NCBI GenBank assembly: GCA_003427395.1
Contig: BFEA01000178.1
Coordinates: 2,334,798 to 2,388,511 of the forward strand
Origin: Chara braunii
Taxonomy: Eukaryota > Streptophyta > Charophyceae > Charales > Characeae
Direction: 5' to 3'
Length of the DNA stretch: 53,714 nucleotides
The notes under the pieces were generated by a model, which was given only the letters and a program-made list of their open reading frames with translations, searched no databases and was not told the DNA's origin. Shown here piece by piece: positions 1-9,826 of this stretch (position 1 is its first letter; every line of letters starts with the position of its first letter). The position numbers and the translations under genes were made by a program.

Positions 1-12
1 GACCCATCCCCC

Positions 13-13
<1 letters not shown>

Positions 14-54
<41 letters not shown>

Positions 55-59
55 CAATC
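14..59. repeat. (AATC)n microsatellite
   Basis: Tetranucleotide repeat of about eleven units with one interruption near the right end, followed directly by an A-rich run. The same repeat unit recurs at 7,379-7,514 and 41,971-42,003. Confidence 0.9.
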
Positions 60-153
60 AAAAAAAAAAGGGAAAAAAAATATATCTGTTTTGAGTCTGG
101 TTTGTTTTTGATTTTTTAAAAACAATTTTATTGCTAAAAAAATAAACATAAAA

Positions 154-193
154 ATATGGGGATGTAGAGAGCAAAAAAATCTACACCCCCATA
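154..193. repeat. Short inverted repeat
   Basis: Fifteen-base arms (154-168 and 179-193) are near-perfect reverse complements around an A-rich loop. The surroundings are AT-rich and no gene is visible between 1 and 350. Confidence 0.6.
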
Positions 194-239
194 TATATAT
201 ATATTTTTTCACCTATGTTTTGCTTGCAAAAAAAAAATC

Positions 240-335
240 CGCGGGCCGAGTTGTACCAGGTTCAACTCGGTTCAACGGGGAGTTGAAACGGGAGTTGAAT
301 GGGAGTTGAACCGTTCAGCTCAAAACCCTCGTTGA
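240..335. repeat. GTTGAA-rich cluster with hairpin
   Basis: An 8-bp perfect inverted repeat (CCGAGTTG at 246-253, CAACTCGG at 263-270) is followed by three tandem copies of GGGAGTTGAA separated by a few bases. It resembles in style the TGAACG palindrome clusters at 43.8 and 44.3 kb. Confidence 0.6.
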
Positions 336-349
336 ATCCGATTTCGGAT

Positions 350-1487
350 ACATAGGAAATTACTCCTTTTCTCCTTTTATGCACCTGTATGTTTGCGTAT
401 GTTGCCTTGATCGGTTCTCTAAAGTCTTCGGATGTCGTCTTTCTGGGTAGACCAAACGTAGAATAGATGCATGCATAACAAGTCGTCTTAGACCCTGTTG
501 GAAACAGATCATGTGCACGCACGTAAATACGAATGACCAAAACAAAGTGGTCACCACGTATACGTGTGTTTGCATGATCCGTTCCCAACCAGGCTGCGCC
601 AGGAGTGCACGGATGTAAAAATTGAAATTCCCTCGCAAGATATGGACATCAACATTCCATTTTGGATCACTGATCCTGACTGTGTGAGGGATCATGACTC
701 CACAAGTACCGGAGGTAGTGGGAAAACGAGCACCTCTCTCGTCGATCAATATTGAGGCTCTCGGTATTTCCATGCCAAACGGAGAACGATCGGTTGTGTG
801 CATGGGACTTTCAGCAGGCCATAGGACAAAATGCTCGAATCTCAGATTACCCCGATACGTGTAACCTCCAGGCCTACGTGGAACCATGATTCGTCACCAC
901 CGAAACCAACTTCCCTTCCTTCGGCCCAGCGTCCAATATGAAAATTTACATAAGATTTTGAAAATTGAGATTCTGGGGTCATTACCCAGCATTGGCAATC
1001 TAACAATCGTTCCCTTTAATGCGACAGCTCCGTACTGGCCCAGAAGACCGTGCTCTGAGTGTCGGCAGTATAATGCCTACCAGGTTGTAAGATTTGTTCG
1101 GCGCATCCATTCCGAGGTTAAACGCTAAGAACATAGTCTCCGACTGAGCCCGTCCACATCAGATTTTGAAGTCAATGGAACCCGCATACGACAGGTGGTG
1201 GAACAGAGAGACACCCATTGTGTTCCCTTTGTACACAGAATACGAGACCGACCCCGGGGGCGAGGCCGACGGATTTAGCCGTCCGACCCAGCGAGACGCG
1301 AACCAGAAACCAGTCCTCCGCCAACCTAGTTGCACTTTTGTCCTTGAACCTTGACTCTGGAAATCTGTGTTCCGGCCTGGGAATCCACCCCATTTTCCTA
1401 AAATCCTTGGCACACCCCTTTTACGCACTTTCGGCCGCCCTTACTCCGCAGCGGGAAGTCGTGCTGGGCGTGAGGTTAAGGCGTCCC
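350..1487 (-). repeat. Uncharacterised ~1.1 kb interspersed repeat, copy A
   Basis: Read on the minus strand this segment matches 27,397-28,478 on the plus strand over nearly its whole length, so the two form an inverted pair about 26 kb apart. Each copy begins with TG in repeat orientation and ends near a GCATAAAAGG stretch, so an LTR is possible, but I see no matching PBS or inverted TG/CA termini. Copy A carries about 80 bp near 930-1,010 that copy B lacks. Its right edge abuts the gypsy RNase H fragment, so its insertion probably truncated that element. Confidence 0.75.
360..887 (-). CDS. Hypothetical protein of interspersed repeat (175 aa)
   Basis: An open frame of 175 codons lies inside repeat copy A. 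The same peptide is recognisable in copy B at 27,940-28,440, where it is split by a stop and a frameshift. Conserved segments include RRPGGYT near the start, an ISDPKWNVDVHILRGN-like block around residues 75-90 and an AQPGW block. No domain, signal peptide or membrane segment is recognised. Similarity between the copies may only reflect shared descent of the repeat DNA, so coding status is unproven. Function is unknown. Confidence 0.3.
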   Translation of the reverse strand: MVPRRPGGYTYRGNLRFEHFVLWPAESPMHTTDRSPFGMEIPRASILIDERGARFPTTSGTCGVMIPHTVRISDPKWNVDVHILRGNFNFYIRALLAQPGWERIMQTHVYVVTTLFWSFVFTCVHMICFQQGLRRLVMHASILRLVYPERRHPKTLENRSRQHTQTYRCIKGEKE

Positions 1488-2047
1488 AACTCTCAAACGT
1501 TGGATTTATGTCATCGACCAGAGTGGTACAACCTATTCTATCCAATGCACTCAAACGCTGGATTGATGTTATAGATCAGTATGACTTCAAGCTGGATTAC
1601 TTGAAAGGAGAGTACAATACGGTTACTGATGCGCTCCCACGTAGGGCAGACTACCTAGGTGCGCTGATAACTGAGTTAGGCATATCTGACGAAGTAACTC
1701 AATCGCTGGTGGAGCCTACAAGGAAGACCCTGTCACGATGGACATCATTTGCAAATTGGAGGCGCAAGATAAAACCACATCTACTGAGTTTGTGTTGGCG
1801 GACGAGCGACTCTTTTTTGAAAAAGTAGAATTAAAAAGTTTAGTTATCCCATTTAGTGAAAGTTTGCGTAGTTTATCTTTAAGCGAGTGGCATGACTCTA
1901 CATGACACTTTGGCCACAAAAAGACTAGTGCTAATTTAGTACAACGATTTTGGTGGCCTAACATGCTGGACGATGCAAAGAAATATTTACAGACTTATCA
2001 AGTCTATCAGCGAGATAAGCCACGAACTCAAACTCCTCTTGGGTTAC

Positions 2048-2377
2048 TCGGATGTATGGGGTAATGTAACTGTTAAAGGAATCTATCATATTACTGGAGG
2101 TAATTTTGCTCAGAGTGCTATGACTATTAACGGATGGCTGAAAAACTTTTCATGGGCACAAGCCTCTCAAGTAATTCAATCTTACGGATCCCCATTATCT
2201 GCATATGGATTAATCTTTTTGGGAGCACACTTTGTATGGGCTTTTAGTCTTATGTTTCTATTAAGTGGGCGTGGTTATTGGCAAGAGCTTATTGAATCAA
2301 TTGTATGGGCTCATAATAAATTAAAAGTTGCTCCTGCTATTCTGCCTAGGGCCTTGAGTATTGTAGAAGGACATGCT
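2048..2377 (+). pseudogene. psaA: Plastid psaA fragment inserted in nuclear DNA (NUPT)
   Basis: About 110 codons match the C-terminal part of PsaA, the photosystem I P700 apoprotein A1. Landmarks are SDVWG at the start, [11 protein letters not shown], the helix [19 protein letters not shown], then [14 protein letters not shown] and [20 protein letters not shown], ending in PRALSI. The last residues of the protein are absent and there is no start. The fragment sits between the integrase zinc-binding region (ending PLGLL) and the integrase core (starting LPIHAGP), on the same strand but in a different frame. It is therefore a transferred organelle segment and not a working gene. Conservation is high, which suggests a fairly recent transfer. 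Confidence 0.9.
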
Positions 2378-3516
2378 ACTGCCCTTGCCCATTCATGCTG
2401 GTCCGAGACAGAGTGTCTCCACGGATCTCATAGACACCGTTGTGACCAGCAAGAGTGGCAAGAGGCTCATCTTCGTCATAAATGATAGGTTGAATGATTG
2501 TCATGCTAGAGTCATCAAGGACTGGACACGACGTCAAGTTATTTATGGATAATTGGGTGCATGATTTTAGACTGCCTAAAATGATCACTAGTAACAGAGA
2601 TGTTCGATTCAAGAGTGAGTTGTGGAAGAAGACTGCTGAACAGATGGGCAGTCAACTTCAAATGACTTCAGGGAACCACCCCGAACCCAATGGACAGGCA
2701 TAACAGATGAACAGAGTGGTGCAACATATGTTGAGGCATTACATTACGCCCATCCAAGTTGCCTCTCATCGCCAGCCTGTACAATAATGCAGTACACAAC
2801 ACCACCAGTGTTAGTCCAAACCAACTGCACTTAGGGTGGAAGCCTCGATCTGCTCTAGACTTCCTCCTGCCTGAAAACCGACCTGCTGCAACACCTGGGA
2901 CCATTGAATTCGGTGTCCGGTACGAGAAGTTGCTGCAGCAAGTTGTCAAGCACATAAAGAAATCTCAGGAAGCAATGATCGCTTCTGAGAACAAACATCG
3001 CCGACAGTCCACATTTCACATAGGGGAACGTGTCTGGGTCAAGGCTAGTGAGCTAGGACAGGAATTTGAAATCTCTAAAAAACTAATGCCCCAGTACTTC
3101 GGTCCTTGGGAAGTCTTGGATGTGGTGGGTAGTCAATTGGATGGTCCCTCATACGTTATCCGCATCCTTGGTCACTTGCGCAGTTACCCTATGTTCCACG
3201 CCTCAAAGCTTGCACCTTTCGCTGAGACACCGCAGTTCCCATCAAGGAGATCAATGCTGCCCCCAACCATGGATGGCAACGTGGATGTCGACGACATTTT
3301 AAAGCACGGAGACATGCTTGTTCCTAAGCCACTGGGTAGAGGAAGACCGCCAATACCGAAGAGTTAATACAAAGTCAGATTCAGGCATCAAAAGAAGACA
3401 AATGGTTCACAAAGGAGGAACTGATAGAAACAGCACCTCAGATTGTGGCAGAGTATGAAAGAAGACTAGAAGGGAAGGCTCCTGCGCAAGAAGCATGTCA
3501 GCGGACTGTCGAAGCT

Positions 3517-3529
3517 AAGGGGGATGGAA
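3517..3529 (+). other. Polypurine tract of gypsy element
   Basis: A purine run (AAGGGGGATGGAA) lies directly after the polyprotein end and directly before TGTGAGGG, the expected order of polypurine tract and 3' LTR start. Confidence 0.65.
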
Positions 3530-3699
3530 TGTGAGGGATACCTCAAGGGGCCTTAGCCGACGTGCACATGTTCTGGGCTGTGGCCCCCAGCAGACCTCGT
3601 GCCCGCCCTAAGTGAAGGCGGGCCTGCATATCCATGAGAGGCCCTTTTTCTCAGCATTTCCAATGTGGGTATCAGACAGTTGCAGCACGCCAGTTGGTT

Positions 3700-3990
3700 G
3701 AAGTGCAACGTGAGCCTCTACCTGGGCTCTACGCCGAAACAGCAGCTGAGTCAAGCAGTTGAGCCCAGGGCCCGGTGGTTGAGCCCTGGGCGCAAGCAGT
3801 GTGAGGCCGACACATCACGTAGCGGCCACGGGTGAATCAGAAAGCAGCGTTGTCGAGGCCCAGTGAGCCAACGAGAATACAGAGAACACTTGAGCCTGGA
3901 CGTAAGCCTGGATGAGCCCAACTGTACGAGGCCCAGGCGCTTAACTGAACGTGGGCCTGGGCGCAGACACTGGGGCCGGACAGGAAGCTA
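3700..3990. repeat. Degenerate GAGCC/CTGGGCGC minisatellite
   Basis: The phrase TTGAGCCC(A/T)GGGC and variants such as GGGCCTGGGCGCA recur at least six times with irregular spacing, within the putative LTR. Confidence 0.5.
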
Positions 3991-4916
3991 CTTTGGCATT
4001 CTGGCCTGGGTAGGCAATGCGGACACGCTGCTGCTGGCTGGGGCGCATGCGGGCGCTTAGTGGTGAGGTGGGGCGCTGCAGGGCAGCGGGGCGCTAACGG
4101 CCATAGCCGGGCTGCAGGGTGCACAGGGGTAAGAGGCGATGGCAGTCTTCAGGACGGAGGCATGTGTGGGTGGTCAGGGAGTGATGACTCTGATGAGAGG
4201 AGACGAGATACGTACCTTGTGCATGAGGGAGGTCGGCATTGGTGTTGACGTCATGTACATTGGTCTTCAGATAGCACCCGGGGAAAGGCTCCATCTATTG
4301 GTGGGGAGCATCACCTGCTGGAAAACGGGTCCAGCGTCCCATTACAGACTGGAAAACAGAAGTGAAATGTGCTGAACCGAGAGGAAATAGCTATGAACCC
4401 TGCCAGCATTGATTACCCTGGCATCCAGAGAATTGGTTGTGCCGGTCGCCAGAGGATTGTGCAGGTTGGTAGAGGAGGGGAGAAAACCTCTTCACCCCCG
4501 TACCAGGCGCCTGATATCTGATGCTACAGAACTGGTTCCTTCCTTCCTCCTTGAAAAAAGCTGCAGAGCCCCACCCCCCTTTGGGTACGAGACTTGTTAC
4601 ATCAACATCAAGGCTGCGGATAAGTATGGCGCCCCCCTATCCTGTGGAGCTGCCTATATCACCCATCCCATCTTGAGGTGCCCCTTATCTGTTGGCCCAG
4701 CCTTCCTCAGCAGCCCCCCTTTCAACAGAACTTTCCAAAACAGCTGTACCTGCCCCCCTTCCAATAGTCCTACGCCCTCAGCAAGAACTCTCCGAAACCG
4801 CTGTACCTATTCTACCCCATACCATTGCATATCCACTAGTGACAGTTGATGGGGAGGGAACGGGTCCGGGAAATCTGTTGGAGGGCGCAACGGCACACCC
4901 GTGTCCACTTTAGTCC

Positions 4917-5000
4917 ATTCCTTGAAGCAGATACCGTAGTCTCTCCTGAGGTTGCCCCATTCCTTGAAGCAGATACGGTAGTCTCTCCTGAAGTTGCCCT
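4917..5000. repeat. 42-bp tandem duplication
   Basis: Two near-identical 42-bp units start TTCCTTGAAGCAGATAC and differ at a few positions. Being a multiple of three it keeps an open frame (4,846-5,265) open, but that frame has no recognised product. Confidence 0.85.
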
Positions 5001-5360
5001 GCTCCTGTTCGGGGGGCTGTCCACTTTCCCATCAAATATGGGCAATCCAACCCCCTGTTTCGCTACCCAGCCAGCCCTTGGAGAATTGATTGATTACCAG
5101 TTGAATATCTTTCTTCGAGTGATATGTCTGCAACTGATTTTTAACCTTCTGCCATCTCGAGAGGAGTTCTTGCTGCACGTACTGTTTTATTATTTCTGTT
5201 ACTTATTCTCCTTCCATTCGGACGCCCTCAATGGCGAGTGTGCAGCTTTGCCTGAACGCGGCTGAAGTAGGATAGGCTAGTTAGAGTAGGAAGGGCGCTG
5301 GGCGCCATACCGTAGGAGCGACATTGGATAGTGCGTTGGTGTGGCCTGAGGGCTTGAACA

Positions 5361-5780
5361 TTGGCTCATGAGTTCGTTGTATGGCTCTTATGTAGATGGA
5401 ATCTTGGCGCATTTATGCTCTCTGCTTGGTACATGACTACTTCCACATCTGCGTGATTTCGCACCTTGGTTTTCTGTATATCGTTCTCACTCATGTACCT
5501 TGCAGTTGGAATTGACCGGGCAAAAGAAGGCCGTACAGTCCCTTTTTTATATATAATTTTCAGTACTGCCAATCAGAACGAGTCTTTCTATTTCTAATTC
5601 CCCCTCCCCTTCTTCACAATTGAAAAAGACAAAGAACAAAAGCAAAATAACATCACATGTTGAAATACAAATCCATCGTGATTCTGCTGGCATAGGATTT
5701 CCCTGCACCAACGGCAGGGGGATGTCCCGCAGACGTCCCACATGCAATTATAGCGTGCACTTTACCTTACTCGCGTGGTA
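5361..5780. other. No gene seen
   Basis: Mixed-composition DNA between the putative LTR and the foldback at 5,785. Short open frames only; no known motif. Confidence 0.5.
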
Positions 5781-5784
5781 CAGT

Positions 5785-5880
5785 TTTCCCCCGAATAGAA
5801 CGCCGGGTCATTACTGCTGTATCTGGACTGAAAGTTGCCCCAAATACAGGCTAAATGACCGTAAGTTCTATTCGGGGAAA
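5785..5880. other. Long imperfect hairpin, miRNA-precursor-like foldback
   Basis: Four paired blocks fold the segment on itself: 5,785-5,801 with 5,865-5,880 (one bulged C), GGTCATT 5,806-5,812 with 5,854-5,860, CTGTAT 5,817-5,822 with 5,844-5,849, and an adjacent CTGG/CCAA partial pair. The loop is about 13 nt. Arm length and geometry would fit a plant miRNA precursor or a tiny foldback transposon; nothing here decides between them. Confidence 0.65.
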
Positions 5881-6458
5881 GAAGGTAGGGGAACCGTGTT
5901 CCGGGTGTACCCATTCAGCAAGGCAAATTAGTAAATGGGAACTTTCGAGTTATTCAGAACACAGATAAGACGATTTTGCACCTCAGGTTGTGACCTTACT
6001 CTCACTGTTACATCTTTCTCTCTCTCCCTGCGACTGCTTCCCTCCTCTGCACTCTTTTTATTGTTTCCTTCTGAATACACCGTCACAACAACTTTCATGG
6101 CAGATATATCTTCTTTATCCCTTGAGATATCATCATTGAACTGGCCGGCCCCAGGTTATTCAGAATGATTTTGCTCCGTTCGTATGCTTCCATCGGAAAT
6201 CGCACTCGTCAGTGGTTCACACAGTTCATGGGTGTACCACCTCAGAAATAACGTTATCATTTCAACAATACCCCCTCATTTCATGGCAGAAAAACCCTTG
6301 TCATTGCAACAATACCCCTCCCCGACTGTCTTGGTTCTGAAGATATATTTGTTCGCAAACAATAAAACATGGATATGAATGCAATTCCCCCCCGCCTGCC
6401 CCCCCCCCCCCCAGAAAAAGATTCGTCGTATCCAGATGAAACCTCATCAAACACCTCA

Positions 6459-6500
<42 letters not shown>

Positions 6501-6967
6501 ACGACGATGAAGTGCTGGAAGGTCCCCAGCCACATACGATGCACCAATGTAAGATCCGACCTGCCTGAAACCTGAAGTCTTCCATGATATATCTATCGAT
6601 AACTAGACAAATCCCTCACACCCCTGTCCGACTTCAGTAATAATAGGACGCGTCACCAAAAACATTTTCATCATGTTGGGATATCAAGTTGCGACACTCG
6701 AATCGATCGCATGCACCATCTCAACGCTAATGCCGTCTGATACATTTGAGATACTAGTAGTAGTGTGAGTGCGCCGAAAGACCATCTGCACCTATGCGCC
6801 CTGATCGTGGTGTAGGCGCACTTTCCGAAAAGGAAAAGGAACCCAAAAGAAAAAAACCAAAAGAAAAAGAAAACTACCTAGGGCGCAGTCGAGGTTTTCA
6901 GTTTTAAATGCGTTTCAGTCGCGGTTTCCCGAATTTTACTCCCAAGGCGAGGAAAATCGTGAACGTA
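5881..6967. other. Intergenic, with (GA)n and a C-run
   Basis: No gene. Short phrases repeat (TTATTCAGAA with GATTTTGC nearby at about 5,950 and 6,155; TTTCATGGCAGA at about 6,093 and 6,280; CAACAATACCCC at about 6,260 and 6,307), suggesting an old local duplication. A C-run sits near 6,401 and a (GA)n run at 6,464-6,495. Confidence 0.5.
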
Positions 6968-7220
6968 TCCAACCCAGCCTTACGGTTGGGTGGTGATGCG
7001 TTGTATTCGAGGGATGCCTGAAGTGGATTCAGAACTGAGAACGTGACTTCGCCGTAGTTACCCCCCGAACACACACGCAACCCCCATCAACCAAAAACTG
7101 TCGGGAGGAAAAGTCATAAAACTCCCAGTGACGAAACTTTTCTATCTCCAAAAAAAAAAAAAAAAAAAAAAAACTTTTCTATCCATTTCCCCCCAAACGA
7201 GAAAAAAAGTGCCTCAGGTC
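6968..7220 (+). repeat. Local direct duplication, left copy
   Basis: This matches 7,848-8,162 almost base for base except that a block of about 60 bp of the right copy (from about 7,961 to 8,025) is absent. It ends at a single N immediately before a (GA)n run, so an assembly join is possible. Confidence 0.85.
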
Positions 7221-7221
7221 N

Positions 7222-7278
<57 letters not shown>
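7221..7278. repeat. (GA)n microsatellite
   Basis: Pure GA run starting at an N. It is mirrored by a (CT)n run at 7,778-7,849, making the two an inverted pair. Confidence 0.95.
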
Positions 7279-7281
<3 letters not shown>

Positions 7282-7378
7282 TGTTCATCGATTGATCAAT
7301 CGATCGATAATTTGACCTAGCATGGGTGACCTTTGACAAAAAAAACAAGAAAGCAAAAAACCGTCAGTCCTCTTCCTT

Positions 7379-7420
7379 CATCAATCAATCAATCAATCAA
7401 TCAATGAATCAATCAATCAG

Positions 7421-7456
<36 letters not shown>

Positions 7457-7514
7457 CCAACCAATCAATTAATCAATCAACCAACTAATCAATCAATCAA
7501 CCAAATAATCAATT

Positions 7515-7559
<45 letters not shown>

Positions 7560-7560
7560 A
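7379..7560. repeat. (AATC)n / (GATT)n palindromic tetranucleotide block
   Basis: Imperfect AATC units run to about 7,514 and switch at a TCG centre to the reverse complement GATT units up to 7,560. The right 45 bp can pair with the adjacent left part in one large hairpin. A 14-bp palindrome CGATTGATCAATCG lies just upstream near 7,290. Confidence 0.9.
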
Positions 7561-7655
7561 AGTGATCGATGGATTGATTAATTTATCAAGTACATTGATT
7601 GATCGATCATGGTGGGTGTGGGGATTGAAAAAGCGATGAGAGAGAGAGAGAATGT

Positions 7656-7715
7656 CACACACACACAAATACACAATCCACATGTCACACACACACAAAT
7701 ACACAATCCACATGT
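7656..7715. repeat. 30-bp tandem repeat, CA-rich
   Basis: Two consecutive ~30-bp units containing CACACACACAAATACACAAT and CCACATG, then a partial third unit. Confidence 0.8.
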
Positions 7716-7776
7716 CACACACACGGACACATACGCACATACACACTCCCTCTCACCACTTTCTCATGGCTTTCTC

Positions 7777-7777
<1 letters not shown>

Positions 7778-7849
<72 letters not shown>
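7778..7849. repeat. (CT)n microsatellite
   Basis: Pure CT run directly left of the second duplication copy. Open frames across it on both strands are artefacts of the dinucleotide. Confidence 0.95.
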
Positions 7850-7854
<5 letters not shown>

Positions 7855-8162
7855 CAGCCTTACGGTTGGGTGGTGATGCGTTGTATTCGAGGGATGCCTG
7901 AAGTGGATTTAGAACTGAGAACGTGACTTCGCCGTAGTTACCCCCCGAACACACACGCAACCTCCATAATCATGGATCATCACTGCCTACTCTGATAACG
8001 GGTGACGTCCACACATAATATGTTCCATCAACCAAAAACTGTCGGGAGGAAAAGTCATAAAACTCCCAGTGACGAAACTTTTCTATCTCCAAAAAAAAAA
8101 AAAAAAAAAAAAAAACTTTTCTATCCATTTCCCCCCAAACGAGAAAAAAAGTGCCTCAGGTC
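7848..8162 (+). repeat. Local direct duplication, right copy
   Basis: Right copy of 6,968-7,220. It continues without a break into the left arm of the foldback element at 8,040, whereas the left copy stops at the point where that arm would continue. This suggests the right copy is the original arrangement. Confidence 0.8.
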
Positions 8163-8365
8163 CCAAAATCACTTTTGGTGTCATTTTCGAACCCTGGCTG
8201 GGCCGCGGTAACGNCCGCTGTGTAAAAACGGCGGGTAAGTGTTTTGCAGGGTGCAAAAATGACGCCGAGAGTGATTTTGGGGTCTGCGGCACCTTTTGCC
8301 CCCGTTTNGTGGGGAAATGGATACAAAGTTTTCGTCGCCGGGACGTTTTATGACTTTTCTCAGAA
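8040..8365. mobile_element. Foldback (MITE-like) element
   Basis: The left arm (about 8,040-8,205) and right arm (about 8,222-8,365) are imperfect reverse complements over roughly 140 bp. Shared blocks include AAAAGTCATAAAAC, TATCCATTTCCCC, CCCAAAATCACT and GTCATTTT. The turn is near GCGGTAACGNCCGC at about 8,206-8,219. The left arm has an extra A-run and a small duplication of CTTTTCTAT. There is no coding capacity; both strands give similar short peptides because of the symmetry. Confidence 0.75.
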
Positions 8366-8384
8366 CTTTCCATGATGATTTGAC

Positions 8385-9050
8385 NAAATCGAGCTCCCTA
8401 TCTAAAAATAGATTAGGCCTTCACCAACCTACCTTTTGATCTCGACAGCATCTGCTCTGGATCCTGCTACAACAACTTGCTTTCCAATCGAGATTGGACT
8501 GCTCAGAGTCAATCAATGCAAAACACAACAACAAGGTTTTAAGCAAAACACACGAACCGAGGGCGGAGCACAACCAGACCAGCGCTGCGCTGCGCGCCTT
8601 CGGTAGTGTGACCTGTGACCCGCCTGACTTGGCTGCACCCATGCACCGTGNTGTCGGTATACGAGTAGTACTTTTCAAAAGGGAAAAGGAAAGAACAAGA
8701 AAACAAAAAAGGTATATATACAGGCAACCTCCACATTACATGCNAATACGAAGTTCATGCAGATGCGCCAGAATTAGCCACGAGGCGCCAGGCCCCACTA
8801 GTGCGGTAATACTTCTTCTTCTAAGGAATNGACGAACCTGGCCATTTTTCCAGCCACGTTCCATCACCACCTACCACCGTTACGTGAACCTCTAGTACAA
8901 ACCTACCTACCAATCGATGACTCTGGCACCCGCCACCTTTACGTCATCTCCTACCCCACCGTTACGGTGACACCCACCAGCCTAAAACAGTAAGCACCTA
9001 CCCCAACTGGACTTCTTCAACTTCCTAATTAAGGAATACACACCGTTGAT
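8385..9050. other. No gene seen
   Basis: Low-complexity A/C-rich stretches and scattered N. No recognisable coding or repeat structure. Confidence 0.5.
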
Positions 9051-9055
9051 TACTG

Positions 9056-9171
9056 CACGTGGCGAGTGCAGAGCAAGTCCTCATCACGTGGCAAGTGCAG
9101 AGCAAGTCTTCATCAGGTGGCGAGTGCAGAGNAAGTCTTCATCACGTGGCGAGTGCAGAGCAAGTCTTCAT
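9056..9171. repeat. 29-bp tandem repeat, four copies
   Basis: Four consecutive units beginning CACGTGGCGAGTGCAGAG, with the period measured as 29 bp between the first two. Each holds a CACGTG palindrome (G-box-like core), one copy altered to CAGGTG. Confidence 0.9.
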
Positions 9172-9194
9172 CTCAACATACTCTCACACGCTGA

Positions 9195-9700
9195 GTATCG
9201 CCAGCATTGTCGCCGCATCATCCCCGTCATCACCATCTCCATCATCGACATCATCGTCATCATCATCGTCATCATGTCCATCATGGACACCATCATCATC
9301 ATCATCATCATCATCATCGTCATTATTAACATCGTTATTCATCATTACCATTTCCTCCTGTTCTTACTCTTCCTCATCGGTCTTCTACGATAGAAACTCG
9401 CCAATCCATAGCCACGTGCTCGTCAGATCGTTGTCATCACCATAAGGATCGCCANCATTGTCACCACATCATCTCCGTCATCACCATCTCCATCATCATC
9501 ACCATCATCATCATCTCGATCATTGACACCATCATCATCATCATCTCAATCATCGACACCGTCATTACAATCATCATCATCATCATCATCATCATAACAG
9601 ACATCATTATCCTCATCGTTATCATTTCCTCTTGTTCTTTCTCTTCCGCATCGGTCTTGTCCGATGGAGACTCGCCAATCCATAGCCACGTGGTCGTCAG
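9195..9700. repeat. ~251-bp tandem duplication containing (ATC)n
   Basis: Both units start with GATCGCC and CATTGTC, run through CATCAC trinucleotide repeats, then CCTCTTGTTCTT-like DNA, and end in ACTCGCCAATCCATAGCCAC. The second unit starts near 9,446. The trinucleotide tracts differ in length. Confidence 0.85.
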
Positions 9701-9826
9701 TTGGCTGTCCCCATCATGATAACGATTCTCGCACCCACCACTCTTCCATCGCCACCTTCCCCAGCATTAGGTTAACACCCTCCCCCAGCATTAAGTTAAC
9801 ACCACCCTGCCACCACCGTTTANGCC

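Larger units (their letters stand above)
1488..3529 (+). pseudogene. Ty3/gypsy polyprotein remnant (RNase H tail, integrase, chromodomain-like end)
   Basis: Several frames together read as the 3' part of a Ty3/gypsy pol. Near 1,560-1,660 there is an RNase H C-terminus (QYDFKLDYLKGEYN followed by TDALPRRA). Near 1,890-2,035 the H2C2 integrase zinc-binding region has the WWPNM motif, but both cysteines of the usual CxxC are tyrosines. Near 2,376-2,700 lies the integrase core: STDL, then SNRDVRF, then HPEPNGQA carry the three acidic residues. From 2,759 to 3,367 a clean frame covers the C-terminal integrase region with QYFGPWEV and HASKLAPF motifs, and a chromodomain-like tail runs to about 3,530. 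At least three frame changes and several stops make it non-functional. The 5' part is missing, cut off by repeat copy A, and plastid DNA interrupts it at 2,048-2,377. Confidence 0.9.
3530..5360 (+). mobile_element. Putative 3' LTR of the gypsy element, right end undefined
   Basis: The segment begins with TG just after the polypurine tract, as a 3' LTR should. It is GC-rich, non-coding and internally repetitive. I found no second copy in the window to fix its length, so the right boundary is a guess. Weak open frames such as 4,409-4,849 and 4,846-5,265 have no recognisable product. Confidence 0.4.

Noticed and set aside
1973-2485. Functional psaA gene
   Set aside because: It lacks start and end and is embedded out of frame in a retroelement; only a plastid-derived fragment.
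7609-7960. ORFs with poly(SL) or poly(RE) stretches
   Set aside because: Translated dinucleotide repeats.
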